A DNA stretch of 64,000 nt from positions 29,868,942 to 29,932,941 of the forward strand of contig OX465281.1 in assembly GCA_949987705.1 (NCBI GenBank). The letters run 5' to 3'. Shown here one piece after another: positions 21,811 to 35,034 of this stretch (positions within the stretch are counted from its first letter, which is position 1; each line of letters opens with the position of its first letter). The translations under genes and the position numbers were made by a program. Source of the DNA: Thereva unica. Lineage: Eukaryota; Arthropoda; Insecta; Diptera; Therevidae. The notes under the pieces are model-generated. The model did no database searches. It was not told the DNA's origin and worked only from the letters and a program-made list of their open reading frames with translations.

Positions 21811-23438
21811 AACCACGGAAGTCCATTGTTATTTGGACCTAGCCTTGAGAACCAAAGCTTACAACAACTTCGAAATTGCAGTATGCACCAGATAACAATC
21901 AACATAGTAAAATAGTTCAACCTCCCAACCAAATCAAACTCCATAGAACATCCCACATTCGCCTCGAATTAGACCACACGATCAAGTGAAAGTCGATGAT
22001 AATCAAATTCAATTTAATCCGCCCACAGCTTTTCCCAAGAAATTGGATCAAAAATGAAATGAAATAAAAGGAAAGTAGAAGGAAACATGGAGAATGAAGG
22101 AAAATAAAAAATGTTGGTGATCGAAAAAAGTTAAGCAAAAACTTTAAAAAAAAAACAATTTTTTCTTCAATTTTTACAAATTATATTAAACTTTCTTTTC
22201 TATCCAAAAAAGTGTTTCGTGTGCCATATTTAATTTAATTAAAAAAAAGTAATAATAATTATAAAAATGCAACATTTGTTAAAATTAAATAAACATAGAG
22301 AGGAACGAAAGCAAGACACTTTTCAAAGTATGATGTATATACGCACAACGAAATTACACACACACAAGACAGCAAAAAATTATTTTTATAATTAATCTTT
22401 ATGGATTTTGAGTGTTAAAACAAAAGAGAGACTTCAAGTCCAAGTACAAAATTGCTGCTTTTTATGAAAGATAATAACAACAAAAAATTAAACAAAGTGC
22501 ATAAATATAAAAAAAGAGGATTTTCTGAGATAGGAAAAGGACATAAATAAAAACAGGCAATGTTTTTTCGGTGTAAGTTTTAAAAAGAGGGGAAAATACA
22601 AATGAAAAGTTTTAAGGATAAAGTTAATAATAGTAAGTAAAAGTCAGTCTTCAATTGTTTTTTTTTAACTTTTGTTTTATATTTTCTTTTTCTTTTGTTG
22701 TTAAATTCATCGCCGCTTTACTTTATGCATTTTTTTTTGATTTTCAATTTCTATTTCTCAGATTTTTAATTTTTAACCTCTTTCTCTAAAAATGCTTGAG
22801 TTTTTAGTTTTTTGTTGAAAAGGAATGTTTTTTTATGTTTTTTGAATTTTATAGGTAAAACTGCAAAATAGAAAGAATACACAAAACTGAAACATTTTTC
22901 TTAAAAATTATTATGCAATAAAAATAAGTAGATCCAACATTATTATAAATAATTTCTTTTTTTTAGTTTTTGTTACTAAATTTACGTTTTTTTTTTAATT
23001 ATAAAATCAACAAAAGAAGCACTTTCTAATTCCTGTTTTTTGTTTTCCTATTTTTTATCTAGATAATATCGATCGATCAACAGCAGATCTTGTTTTTATC
23101 TTCTAAAAGTAGTTTTTGCGCTTTTTAAGTATTCATTTCTGACTTAGACTTGGAGAGATATAGATAGATAGAATTAGAGGGAATGGAGGGAAGATAAAAG
23201 GTATCTAAGTAATGTAGAGTATGATTTTGCTGTATGTTGGTTTTTTTTAAGGATCAAGGCTAATGGATACCACTGTCATATTTTATCATGAGCATGGGAA
23301 AAGGATATTTTTGGCAGTGAGTCTAAAGAGAAAATTAAATCGGTTTTTTTAGATATAATCGGATTTTTGTTTTATTGTTTCTTTTCTTTTATCTTAAATC
23401 TTGTTTGTTTGTTTTTTTGTTTTGTTTTTTTAATTTTC
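21811..23438 (-). other. Downstream flank and probable 3' UTR of the beta-tubulin gene
   Basis: Very T-rich on the plus strand from about 22150 to 23440 (A-rich in gene orientation). The first AATAAA in gene orientation is at 23376-23371, about 63 bp after the stop. A longer UTR is possible, since the AT-rich tract continues for over 1 kb. No other gene is seen. Confidence 0.45.
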
Positions 23439-24749
<1,311 letters not shown>

Positions 24750-25619
24750 TTAGTAAAATTTAATTTAATTTGTTTTATTAATAGTAATTGGATTGCGAAG
24801 ACGAGTGATTGATTTATGGCAAAATATTTAAACAGTATAAAAATAGTCTGATCTTTTTGTTTAATTGTGCATGCTCTTGGTAACACATTGAGAAGACTAC
24901 GCGATCGGTAAACAACGTGACAATCATCATAATTTATCATTAAAAAAATATTAATGGAGCAAATTATAATTGTAAACAATTTTAATTCCTCAGCCAGACG
25001 CAGCCGCTTTGCTGATCTTTATTTTTATGGCAGACCTGTCTTCCAAATTATTAATCAAGATCGGTCGACATATGGAAAAATTCTATAGCATAAGGAAAAA
25101 TTAACGATAAAGTAATATTTTGGTGTAATTTGCAATCTTGTGTCTGATTTTTCCAAGATGGTAATGGGCCAAATTTAAGACTATATCCCATGCCCTATTT
25201 CGTTATAAGAAACAACATTCTTAAGGGCAACATGGTACATCTTACTTCCAAATTTAATTGGGCTGATCTTGTCATGTATTGCGTTGATGCACCAAGATAA
25301 GATCATGATGACGTTGAAGCATTTCGCGATCTCAGTGAACTCTTTAATGAAGCAACATCCGAAGATTGTGATTATTCAATCGTCTCAAAAGTGCTAGCAA
25401 AATCTAAGATGAGGACGAAGAAGATAAATCCATTCGTCTGGCTTCGGTGATCAAATTTGATCTTTTGCAAGAATTGGGAAAATAGATTACACGGTCCATG
25501 AAAAATTGGCCTATTCGATGCTTTAAATGAAAACGCAATATCGAATTTAGATCTTCAGGTCGCAGACTCAAACGATCTACGCCAGTTAGAGGTACAATTG
25601 ATCAAAATGCGTAACAAAT

Positions 25620-27095
25620 AGCCCACTGGCGTTAGCAAGGGTCCAAAACGCTGTAAAAGACGAGTTCGAAGTTCTACAAAATCTTAGACAAACAAGAGGA
25701 TGGGCTGGCCCAAATGCTTTATAACCTGCCCCTAGAATGGGTGAAAGGACAACTTTAGTCCAGAGAACTGCATCAATAGCAACACAGTCTGTACAATTAC
25801 TTGGCTAGGCCAATGACGTGAACATCGTGAGAAGATCCTTTTTGGCAGTAAGGGGAGTTAATGTCGAACTAAAAGAGCTGGCATAGGACATAGGCCTGAA
25901 CATCAAAGAAGAAAGAGCAAAGGTGACGCAACAGTCCAAAACTGGAAGAAATATAACTATCGACGACCTAGAAGCTTGTAGGGATATGGAATCGGTACTC
26001 GATTCTTTCCTCATATAAATTTGGCTTTCGATGCCACTCACATCAGTAATCGATACTTTTGACCGAGTATTTTTACTCATATCAGTACTTATAGGGTAGA
26101 ATCGAGTACCACAAGCATACGATTCAGAATTCAAACAAACTACAAGTTCCTCTCAGGCGTGAATATTTTCAATATAAAGGCTTTACACATTAACTATTTT
26201 TCTGCTTTAATGAAGGGCCTGAAACATCCCTAAACTTTTCTCAAATTGGAGCTCTTATATAGCACAGAAATTTTTATGCTTTTCTATCTATTGCACGAAC
26301 GTGGGTTCCAGAGCTCCAGTTTGCATTTGGGATGTAAAAATCAGACTCGCCTATTCTTAGCCTAAAACTTACACGTTCAACGTCAAAATACCTCGCATTG
26401 CATCCAAAACAGCTACGGCACGCTTGAGTAAAAACTCGTACTTCTCTACAGGCATGAGCGGAATAGTCCAAACGAAACACGGGGTACGCTCACATTTTTT
26501 ATAATAAAGAGAGCAAAATTGGGGCTTTAAATAATAAAGGGCATATTCAGAAGGGCGGTTCTTGTTCGACTGCGTAGGTCAAGCAGCATTGGACATGGTG
26601 AGTACTTAGTTGGAGGCCGCTTGGAAAACGACACTCGCTTTTGGAATGGTCAATGGGCTTCCTCACACGGTATCATATTCGCCGCAAGTAAAACCGGTTT
26701 AATTTACGAATAAAATCAGTTTTACTCAACACAGTTATGGCGTCGTGTGAACTGGATCATGATTATTTACGCGAGTACTCTCCACCCATTCCGTATCCCT
26801 ACCCAGAAGTAGTCGGTAAGACAGTCTACCATGGTTACAAAAAGTAAAGAAGAAAAGGAATAGAGTCAACGAGAGAGGATGGCATATGGCGAAGAAGATA
26901 CAAAAACGGCTCATCCTAGCAGAAATTTCAGAGAATAGGGCAAATCCAGGAGATGGATCGACTCCATGACAACTAAAGCAGAGACCATGGTCATCATACA
27001 GGACTGGAGATCTACTGCAAACTTAAAGAAATAACCAAGAGGAGGCCAAGGATTGATTTGGGCTGTAGCATCATTGGATGGATGGGCCTTTTTAA
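25620..27095 (+). pseudogene. RTE-like retrotransposon fragment split by a hAT insertion
   Basis: Left part: KQEDGLAQMLYNLPLEWVKG (RT block RQGDGL...L.N.ALE) and then LLG-stop-ANDVNIVRRSFLAVRG, IGLNIKEERAKV and QQSKTGRN. The second block is the FADD-type catalytic motif with its first residues destroyed by a stop. Right part (26860-27095): KRLILAEISENR, IQEMDRL-type decayed frame and the 3' tail GATTTGGGCTGTAGC...ATTGGATGG, shared with 59041-59076. An 823-bp insertion (25979-26801) separates the halves. Multiple stops make it dead. Confidence 0.72.
25979..26801. mobile_element. hAT-like element inside the RTE fragment
   Basis: The ends TAGGGATATGGAATCGGT and CCCATTCCGTATCCCTA are imperfect inverted repeats. 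Flanking CCTAGAAG (25967-25974) and CCCAGAAG (26802-26809) match at 7 of 8, with four extra bases (CTTG) on the left. The terminal ACTCG words repeat several times inside. No transposase recognised. It is younger than the RTE copy it splits. Confidence 0.6.
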
Positions 27096-29135
27096 TGTTT
27101 TCTGCACCCTTTGTATACACCCTGGTGAATTATTACTTAACTTTTCTTAGGGAGGAATAAGAATATTACAAAGTATGCCGAAGGTTGATTTGGACAAGAC
27201 TACATGAAGATTTAATATGCAATGTCTAACTCATAAGTAGTTCACAAAATATTTTTCACTTAGCACGACCCTGACTCGTGATTGATGCACAAGGGCTGTG
27301 TATGCCTCCAAAGCTAATAAAGGTTACACTTACGCGATTTTAAAGCTTCTTAACCAGTAACTAACTAGCTTGTTAAAATTTGACTAGTTCTTTCTACAAA
27401 AAATGGTATAATTCCGTTTGGAATGGAAGTGGTACAACATGACTAATTTTGATCCCTTTTATCGAAAGTTATGACCAAGCTGTCTAATGACCATAAAGTG
27501 CCGTCAAAGCATTATCTTCTATTAATGAAACTTTCAATATTAGGCCAAAAATTCTTCGAACTTTAATCCATATATACAACGTTTTATGTCACCTCAATAT
27601 ATACTAATATTATGTCATCATCTTGATATAATCCACCTTGTCAACACTCTACTTATCAACGATGTTTTAATTTTAAACCAAACAAACAAAAAAAATTCAT
27701 GGAATTCTTAAGACTTCGTCGAATAGAAACACGATTAACAATCAAAATTAGTCTATGACATCATGGATTGTGCTTCTGTGTTTATTGATGAAACACACAA
27801 ATCGATCGATATATAAAATATTAATCATTAAAAATATAATTAATATATGTTTAATTTCGAGGACAAAATCAAAGGTTAAAAACCAAATCACCAAGAAAAA
27901 AAACAGAATTAAGATAATTTCAGTCTATGATTACACCAACGAAATCAGCGCTTATAAATATATATTTGCATACCAGTGGAAACAAAATAGTCCAAAAAAT
28001 ACAGATTATATATAAAAATTGTGCTAATCTTTATTTATGAGGTATAACACTAAAACCAGGTGATAAATATCGTTTTAATGGTGTAGTAAAAGGGGAAGGA
28101 AATTATGTATTTTTATTAATAAGAACTACCATGTCTTTTTTTGTTTGTTTGTTGGTTTGTAAACCAGTTTATATTTTTTTATAATAAAAAAAGATGTTTT
28201 TAACACCATTTTTTTTAATAAAAATATTACAAACAAACCTGTAATATTATATATTTCTTTATTCAAAAGGTCTATATGGACAGCAATTCTTGAAGGTAAT
28301 TAATTCTAAATTTCTTAACTTGATTTTTTCTGCCTACGAAAAGAAATATACTAATTAACATTTTATGATAAATGGTCTCATTTGCATATCATACTACTTT
28401 AGCGCTAAAAATCGATTTAATATTAAAACACGAAATGGCGAACGAAAAAATGAGATTCCATTTTTAAAAAAGTTTTGTTTCGTTTCTTTTTTTGGGGATA
28501 TTAAAATAGGCGGCATCACAGACTGATACACGTCAGAGTATATTACGCAAATTAAAGGTAGAAAAAAAAAGAAAAAAGAAATTGATTTATTAAATCTTAT
28601 GAAAGACACACAAAAGAACTACTAAACATATAAAATGGTTACAAACAACACGTATACAGGAGATGGCAGCACATCTATTATGGATAATATATCTAAGAAT
28701 ATAGATAGCAATAAATTCCGTGTCCTGCCGGAAAACGAAGGTATATATTTCTTTTTCTGTTTTTCGATAAAGAAGAAAACATATTAATAAAAAAAAAAAA
28801 ATAACACGACCTTGAAGAGAAGCCTGATATAATTCTTCACAGGTGATAAAATATTGACTTACATTTTTAGATAATGCTTTCACTAAAAATAGATTTTGAT
28901 TTATTGTATACAATATATCTTTTGGCATGTTTCTTTCTTGTGTGTGAATGAAAGTAAAAAAAAAGAAAAGAGTGTCTTATATCTTCCTAACAATAGAAAA
29001 AAGTAAAGAGAGTATTCTAAGAAAAAAAAGTCAAGTCACATGCTAGATGATAGGTACTAATATCCTGTCATTTATCACAAAATATTATCGAAAGAATCTA
29101 TTTTTTATTTGCTACAAAACATTAGTAGAGATAAT
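27096..29135. other. Intronic, no element recognised
   Basis: Very AT-rich. Open frames up to 112 codons on the minus strand (28590-28928) are low-complexity and hydrophobic, and I attribute them to base composition. Confidence 0.4.
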
Positions 29136-29228
29136 GGGTGGAGTGAAAAAAAATTGAGTGTGAGTGTTCACTCAATTTTTTTTTTGAGTGAACACTTAGT
29201 TTGGTGTGAATGAAAATAATGTTCGTTA

Positions 29229-29715
29229 TGCCGGATCCACATGTTTGTCAAGGCTTGACAAGCGTTCGCAAATTACAAACGCTTGCTTAGGTTTGAGCAG
29301 CATCCACACGCTTGCGAATGCGCTTGTATCTTCTGGACAAGCAAGCATTACGGACGTCGAGGTTGTGTCAGCCATAACTCATAAAATTATAAAATTATGA
29401 GGAAATATTGAAAAAACAGAAAAATACAGCAAGCGGATGTTAAAAATTCATACAAAGCGTACAAGGTTTCGTTACTTTATTGTTACATTATTATTTTGTA
29501 ACTTCATTCATTCATGTCATTCACATCATAAAACAAACGTGTGGAGGCTTCGCAAACGCTTGCCGCAAACTTCCTTTGATTTGTGCCAAAAAACCGACAC
29601 TCGACCGGATCGGCCACAAGCGTTTCTAAGCTTACACAAGCCAAGGCAAACGCCTTATCCACACGTTTGAATTTGTGAGCGCTTGCCAAGCCTTGACAAA
29701 CGTGTGGATCCAGCA
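29229..29715. mobile_element. Inverted-repeat element, TSD TTA
   Basis: The ends TGCCGGATCCACATGTTTGT and ACAAACGTGTGGATCCAGCA are inverted with few mismatches, continuing inward through CAAGGCTTGACAAGCG. TTA flanks each side (29226-29228, 29716-29718). The 487-bp interior has many CGCAAACGCTTG-like words. PIF/Harbinger-like by target site. No coding region. Confidence 0.83.
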
Positions 29716-30143
29716 TTAGGTTTTGTTATGTACTTCACTCTGTAATTTCTACATATAGAGTAAACACTTAATTTTGATGTGAATAAAGTTTTAACGTTTG
29801 CCTGTAAGTGAACACTTGTAAAATTTGAGATCGGTTGCGAGGAACATTTCCATTCATTGTAACAAAATAAATTAACAAAACTTTTAAAATTATATTATCT
29901 CGTCTGCTTTTATATCTTTGAACTATTATCAATGAAAACAAAGTAAATTTACGGCATTTCAAGTGCGAGAAATCTGAACCTTTTGAAATTTTCCTACATT
30001 GTACAACACGCAACGAGCCATAAATGTTTAAAAAAATGTGAAAGAAAGTTGGTAAGGGCGCTTTATTATACGTTCCTTTGCAACTATTGGGTTCAGCTTC
30101 TACCAATATACCCGTGTTGTGCAATACCAGCTCTTGAGAGCTA

Positions 30144-30383
30144 GGGCCTTTTCGTAAACGTCAAAGCAACAGAGCAACTGAGCAACACCGCATCGGCAAC
30201 AAAGCAGCGCAAACTTATTTTCGCATACGTTTGCATGCATTCGAAATTGGCTGCGCTGTTGCACTGACTGTTTCGCAACAAACTTGAATCTTGTACGTTT
30301 CCGAACGAATGACTTTGGATCAACTGCGTTTACAAACTCATTGCATTGTTGCAAAGCATACGTATGCGTTTACGAAAAGGCCC
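30144..30383. mobile_element. Inverted-repeat element, TSD CTA
   Basis: The ends GGGCCTTTTCGTAAACG and CGTTTACGAAAAGGCCC are perfect 17-bp inverted repeats with CTA on both flanks (30141-30143, 30384-30386). Length 240 bp, interior rich in GCAACAAAGCAG and CATACGTTTGCATG words. Non-coding. Confidence 0.85.
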
Positions 30384-31118
30384 CTACACTAGCTTCCCCG
30401 GAAGTTGCAGATCCCTCCAATCCTGCTAGTGAGTTCAACTGAAAGAGGTGTAGGACCTTCTATTGTCCCCTCTATTGTTTGCTGAAAAAAACATTAAATT
30501 TTTGGCCGAAAGTTTAATGCAATGCACACTATCTCACTCCAATGGAAAAATATCTAATAAGAACTCGGGACACTACAGGGGTTTTGCCATCTTATCAACA
30601 ATTACTCGAGAAACTTGTTTAAGAGATTGCTCCTCTAATCGACCCATGTCTTAATGGACAGCACCAAAGGACACCGCACAAATTATATGAGAAAAGGGTC
30701 CCGGCGGATTTGGCTGAAATTGAAGTATGTTAGTCAGTGGGGGTAGACGAACAAAAAATTGTGAGGGAGAAGGGGGGGTAAATCGTAACGGTTAGCCGTG
30801 AGGGCGTTTTTTGATAGATGTTTTTGATTTTTTGATAGATGTTTTTATATCACCCTGTATTTTTGTAACCCTGTGAAACATTTTCGTGAATAAGGTGGCA
30901 ATTTACGCAGAATACTCCCACCTATCTAAAACTGTAAAAGTCGAGGTTCTAACCCACCAACTTTTAGAGTTATGGGTCGTCAAAATCAAAGTTTTGTTTT
31001 TTTTTCACTAAAATTTCAAGTTCAACCACCTTTTACTCCAAAAAATACGTAGTTAATTAATTTTTTTTTTTACAAAATTGGAAAGCTTGGACAATTTCCT
31101 ATGAATAAGGTTAGGGCA

Positions 31119-31296
31119 ACTTTTATGCTACGGCCTTTACTTTTGAAGTTATAAGCAATTTTAATGTGAAAATTGGCTTAATTTGGTACTTTTCGACAAA
31201 GCTGCGGTGGAAAAGTACGAGAAAAGTACGAAATAAAGCCAATTTTCACATTAAAATTGCTTATAACTTCAAAAGTAAAGGCCGTAGCATAAAAGT
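31119..31296. repeat. Long hairpin, arms about 76 bp
   Basis: ACTTTTATGCTACGGCCTTT (31119 on) is mirrored by AAAGGCCGTAGCATAAAAGT (ending 31296). The arms stay complementary through AAGTTATAAGCAATTTTAAT and GAAAATTGGCTT, with a loop of about 26 bases around AAAGCTGCGG. No target duplication was identified. It may be an inverted duplication inside a larger repeat. Confidence 0.85.
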
Positions 31297-31809
31297 CATG
31301 ATTTATTCCGTTGACTGTAAACGTAGTAACTGAAGCAAGCGATTACTGCTAACTAAATTACGGCATTTCAAAAAATTTCTATCTAATTTTTCTTAGACTG
31401 AACGGCAAAATTCACGTAACGTTGATGTGACGTTTAAGTGCTAATTGCCAGACAAATTCACATGCCTTTGCCGTTCCGTGACGTTCCGTAAAGTGCGAAT
31501 GGACTTTTAATGAAAAAAACGTTTCAATTTAGGTATTCATCCCCGTGAAAACTTGGCTTTGATATTTAAATATGAGTGAAATCTAAAGCACCTATTGCGC
31601 TAAGAAAACTATATTCTTTTGCTTCTCTCATTTCCCCAAAAGGTGGACAGAAATTTAATCTATTCCCTTACCTTCGAAGAAATAGCACAACATACTTCCC
31701 AAAAATTTTATTCACACCAAATCAAGTGTTCACTTTTAACGAATCACTCCACTCAGGAGTGTTCACTTTAAGTGTACACTTAATTTTTAATCACTCCACC
31801 ACCCAATAT

Positions 31810-33145
31810 TACCAATTAATCTCTTTACGTGATTTTTGTTCACTACAAAAAAGCATATTTTTTATTAGTATCTAGTGTAGATCGAGAAGGTCTCATATTA
31901 AGTCTACATAAAAAACCAGCCACCGAGAACTTGATTTATTTTCCCAAATGACATTGAATTATCGCCATCTGATCTAAAGCAGCCGACAAATGTGTGGCAA
32001 TTCTCTGATACTGCTCTTAATCTCTATATACACACATCCATATATAAAAAAAGAATGCGATCATCATATTTATGGCATGAAGAAATTCGTTCAGTATTTT
32101 TTTCTTCATTTTTTTTCTCATTTATTAAGTCTCGTGTGTGCATGCATACGAGAATTTCTTTTTTCGATGGATGATGTCATGAACATATAAAACTCGCTTT
32201 AGCATATATGAAATTCTCAGTAATTTGCATTCGTATTTGAACTTGGGTTTTATATGCACACGTACTAAAACTTAAAAAACAAAATATTATCAACCACACA
32301 ACCCAATAATGAAAATACGTGAAGAGAGTTGAGTTAAGCAAACCCAACTCCGAACAACAACAACATCAACATCATTAGTCAACTAAAGAAATGAGCTTTT
32401 TTCGCAATGAAATCATATATAGTAATTGTAGGTTGATGCGTCACCTTTTAACAGCATATAAAGCTTAAACAACATGACTCATAACCACAACATACCATAC
32501 CATATACACTAATCATGGAACCCAACATATTTGTTAACAAAAAAAAAAAAAGAATGATTACAAACCCCCCGCAGTTTAAGGTTTGTTGTTTTTTTTTGCA
32601 TATTCACAAACTCTTTTTTTATTCATGTTTAACATTAATTAGAGGAGAAGTACAACGCCCTGAAAGCATAACGAACGTAATTATAATTTAATGGGGAGTA
32701 TACTCTGTCGAGAGTTTATTTTGGTGTAGTAGTGGTGGTAGAAGGGAGAAGGAAGTACATTATTATTAAAAACGTTAGCTGAAAAGTTCAAATAAAGCCA
32801 TAGCGACTCTATGGAATGAATATAGAGCCAGAAGAAGAATCGGATGTACGTGACTTTGGATTAAGGGGAATCGTACTGAATTTGTAATTATCATAATTAC
32901 AAGTAGTTAGTAACAAGTTGGCAAAAGAGAAATGTTTTCGAGATATGCAAATTGGATGAAGAAAAATAACACGAGTGCGAAAGGAAAGATATTAAGTTTT
33001 TTTTGCACTAAAGTTATTGAACTGAATTGTAATGATTTATTCCAGTAACTCGACTCTACTATGAATAGTAACTTCGGTTTTGTTTTTCGGGTTGAGTTGA
33101 AAGAACAGAAAATTCTTTTGGGTATAAGCATTTCTAAGTACACAT
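31810..33145. other. Intronic, no element recognised
   Basis: AT-rich, with short frames only and no inverted boundaries noticed. Confidence 0.4.
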
Positions 33146-33149
33146 GGTG

Positions 33150-33540
33150 ATTTCAATAGTTCAGATGACGTTGAGTTGAGGGTGAGTTGAAATTGAGTTC
33201 AGCTTGAGTTGAAGATGATTTGAATTTTCGACTCGAGTCACAAATCACAAACAAAACACAAAAATGCTGCTGCCAACAAAATTCAACAACTGGGGTGGTA
33301 GCACGTAAGTTGTTTCAGTCGACCTCTTCATACAAAAGTCTTGACTTTTTGTATGAAGAGGTCGATTGAAACAACTTACGTGCTACCACCCCTGAACTCG
33401 CGTCTATATGCATTATTTCAACTCAACCCAGGTGGCAGAGTTCAGTCGACTCTATATCAATTTGACTCACGTCTACATATAGATAGACTCGGGTTCAACC
33501 TGAGTTCAGCTTATCATGTATACGTATTACATGTTAAAAA
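33150..33540. repeat. Dispersed repeat B (ACTCAACCCAGG family), copy with hairpin insert
   Basis: It shares with about 13160-13449 the ordered words GTTGAGTT, GGGTGAGTTGA, AATGCTGCTGCCAAC, TTTCAACTCAACCCAGGTGG, GTTCAGTCGAC, ACTCGGGTTCAACCTGAGTT and ATCATGTATA. A looser relative lies at 39670-39900. Weak terminal inverted similarity suggests a DNA element. This copy contains the hairpin at 33293-33391, absent from the 13-kb copy. Confidence 0.65.
33293..33391. mobile_element. 99-bp snap-back element, TSD CTG
   Basis: GGGTGGTAGCACGTAAGTTG and CAACTTACGTGCTACCACCC begin arms of about 46 bp that are almost perfectly complementary around a short loop (GTCTTGAC). CTG flanks both ends (33290-33292, 33392-33394). 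The related repeat at 13160-13449 reads straight from CAACTACT to CTGAACTC without it, so it serves as the empty site. Confidence 0.88.
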
Positions 33541-33578
33541 TGACTGTTGTACTACTGTGCTGCCTTAAAAATTAAGAC

Positions 33579-34142
33579 AGTTGAATATGTGGAAATTGTA
33601 TGCCAACTGAAGTTATTTTAAAGTTCAGTTCGCCAATTTGCACGCTGAATGTTAGGATCACGGCTAAGAGCCCTCCATACATTTATGAAACAAAGCGCAA
33701 GCTCACTGCAGCTCTTAGGCTAAGAACATAGTGAAGCAGAGAGCAAAGCAGCGATGAAAGCGCAGAGCAAAGCGGCGAAATTATACAAGTGAATTCCTGT
33801 TAACATGCGCATAGTGCTGCAGTATGCTCCACTATGCGCGAGTTAACAGCATTATGCGTGTTCTCCATTCATGGTGGTGATCAGATAACTTCTTCATCTT
33901 TCCTCGACCTTTTGCGCAAAGCGTACTAAGCAGAATTACGCAAAAAAGGGGGATACCACTCCATGACTTCGATAAATATTCCGAGAGATATCCCTAACAT
34001 CAATTCTTTCAGATTTTAAACTACATAATAATTTCACTTTTTTGGCTTCACCGGCCGGAACTGCGCAAATTCAAGCGAATTTACGAACTGAACTGTAAAA
34101 TAAAAACAGTTCAGTTTGCATACAATTTGCAGATATTCAACT
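33579..34142. mobile_element. Inverted-repeat element C with about 70-bp termini
   Basis: AGTTGAATATGTGGAAATTG (left) is mirrored by CAATTTGCAGATATTCAACT (right). Similarity continues through GTATGCCAACTGAA/TTCAGTTTGCATAC and TTTAAAGTTCAGTTCG/CGAACTGAACTG. Short AAGA-like flanks are not convincing. A partial copy occurs at 60003-60110. No coding region. Confidence 0.68.
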
Positions 34143-34734
34143 AAGAATAAAACAAACCAACTGAACTCGAACTTAAGTTGGACGTAAAACCTCACTGGGT
34201 TTATGTATTTCTGGCTTCTTGCGAAAAAGCAAAAGCAATTTCAAGCTCGAACTGAACATGAACTGGAATTTAGCCGGTGAAGCCACTTATGTGGATTGAA
34301 CTGGAAATTATTGAACTGAGGTCGGTGAAGCCAATTTGATATAAACTTAATATCCCTTCTGCAAAAGAAAACTTGTTTAAAAGCGATTTTCTAAGTAAGA
34401 AAGGATCTGATCGAACGAGTTTTCGTTCTTTTAAATAAGATTTAAAAAAAGCCAAGAATGGCAACATAGAAGTCGTTTCTGTTTCCGATTTTTCCATTTA
34501 AAATTCGTAACAAATAAGTTGAAACGATTTGTGTTCTGCCATCCTAGATTATACATATGTATCCGCATAGAATAATCTACTAATACCAATCAATGACTCT
34601 TTTCTTGAATAGTAAATTCTGCTATAGGCCGCGCCAAAACAGATGGGAAAAAGCGCGTACGTGTTGAGGGCATAAAGGACCCGGTAATTTGGATTTCTAA
34701 ACAAACAGAATAACGTTGCTTGCTTGTGGGGGAT

Positions 34735-35030
34735 ACTTGAGGGTCTTTATACTGTCGACAATTTATTTTCTTCGTATAGAGTGCAATGTCGAACAAGAGC
34801 TCTAGTCGGGGAAGGAAGAAATTACCACAACCTAATCGGGATATTTATTATTCCGCCTACTCCCAAACATTACTATCGCAACTCTGATATCGGGGTGTCG
34901 AAAAACAACTCGCTGGAGTGCTATGCCTCCTTAAACGAGTTGAATATCTCATCAACCAACCGATGACATGCCGGGATTCGAACCCGGGACCTCTAGGATG
35001 GTAGCCAGACACCTTACCGAGGCCCACATA
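34735..35030 (-). mobile_element. tRNA-derived SINE, copy B
   Basis: Reading the minus strand from about 35030: GTGGGCCTCGGTAAGGTGTC, GAGGTCCCGGGTTCGAATCC (an intact B box), CATCGGTTGGTTGATGAGAT, GGAGGCATAGCACTCCAGCG and GTCGACAGTATAAAGACCC. It matches copy A (8549-8965) at both head and body but lacks A's 125-bp middle segment. It lies in the tubulin intron, same strand as the gene. Flanking duplications were not resolved. Confidence 0.82.
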
Positions 35031-35034
35031 AGCT

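Larger units (their letters stand above)
29136..31800. mobile_element. Composite element with AGTGAACACT-type inverted ends
   Basis: The left end reads GGTGGAGTGAAAAAAAATTG followed by AGTGTTCACTC and AGTGAACACTTAGTTTGGTG. The right end is the mirror, TTCACACCAAATCAAGTGTT ... GTGTTCACTTTAAGTGTACAC ... AATCACTCCACC. The terminal segments span about 100 bp each with moderate identity. The interior hosts two 3-bp-TSD MITEs (29229-29715, 30144-30383) and a long hairpin (31119-31296). A related motif also occurs at 29755-29815. I cannot fix exact ends or a target duplication, so it could be two inverted solo elements instead of one large one. Confidence 0.5.
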
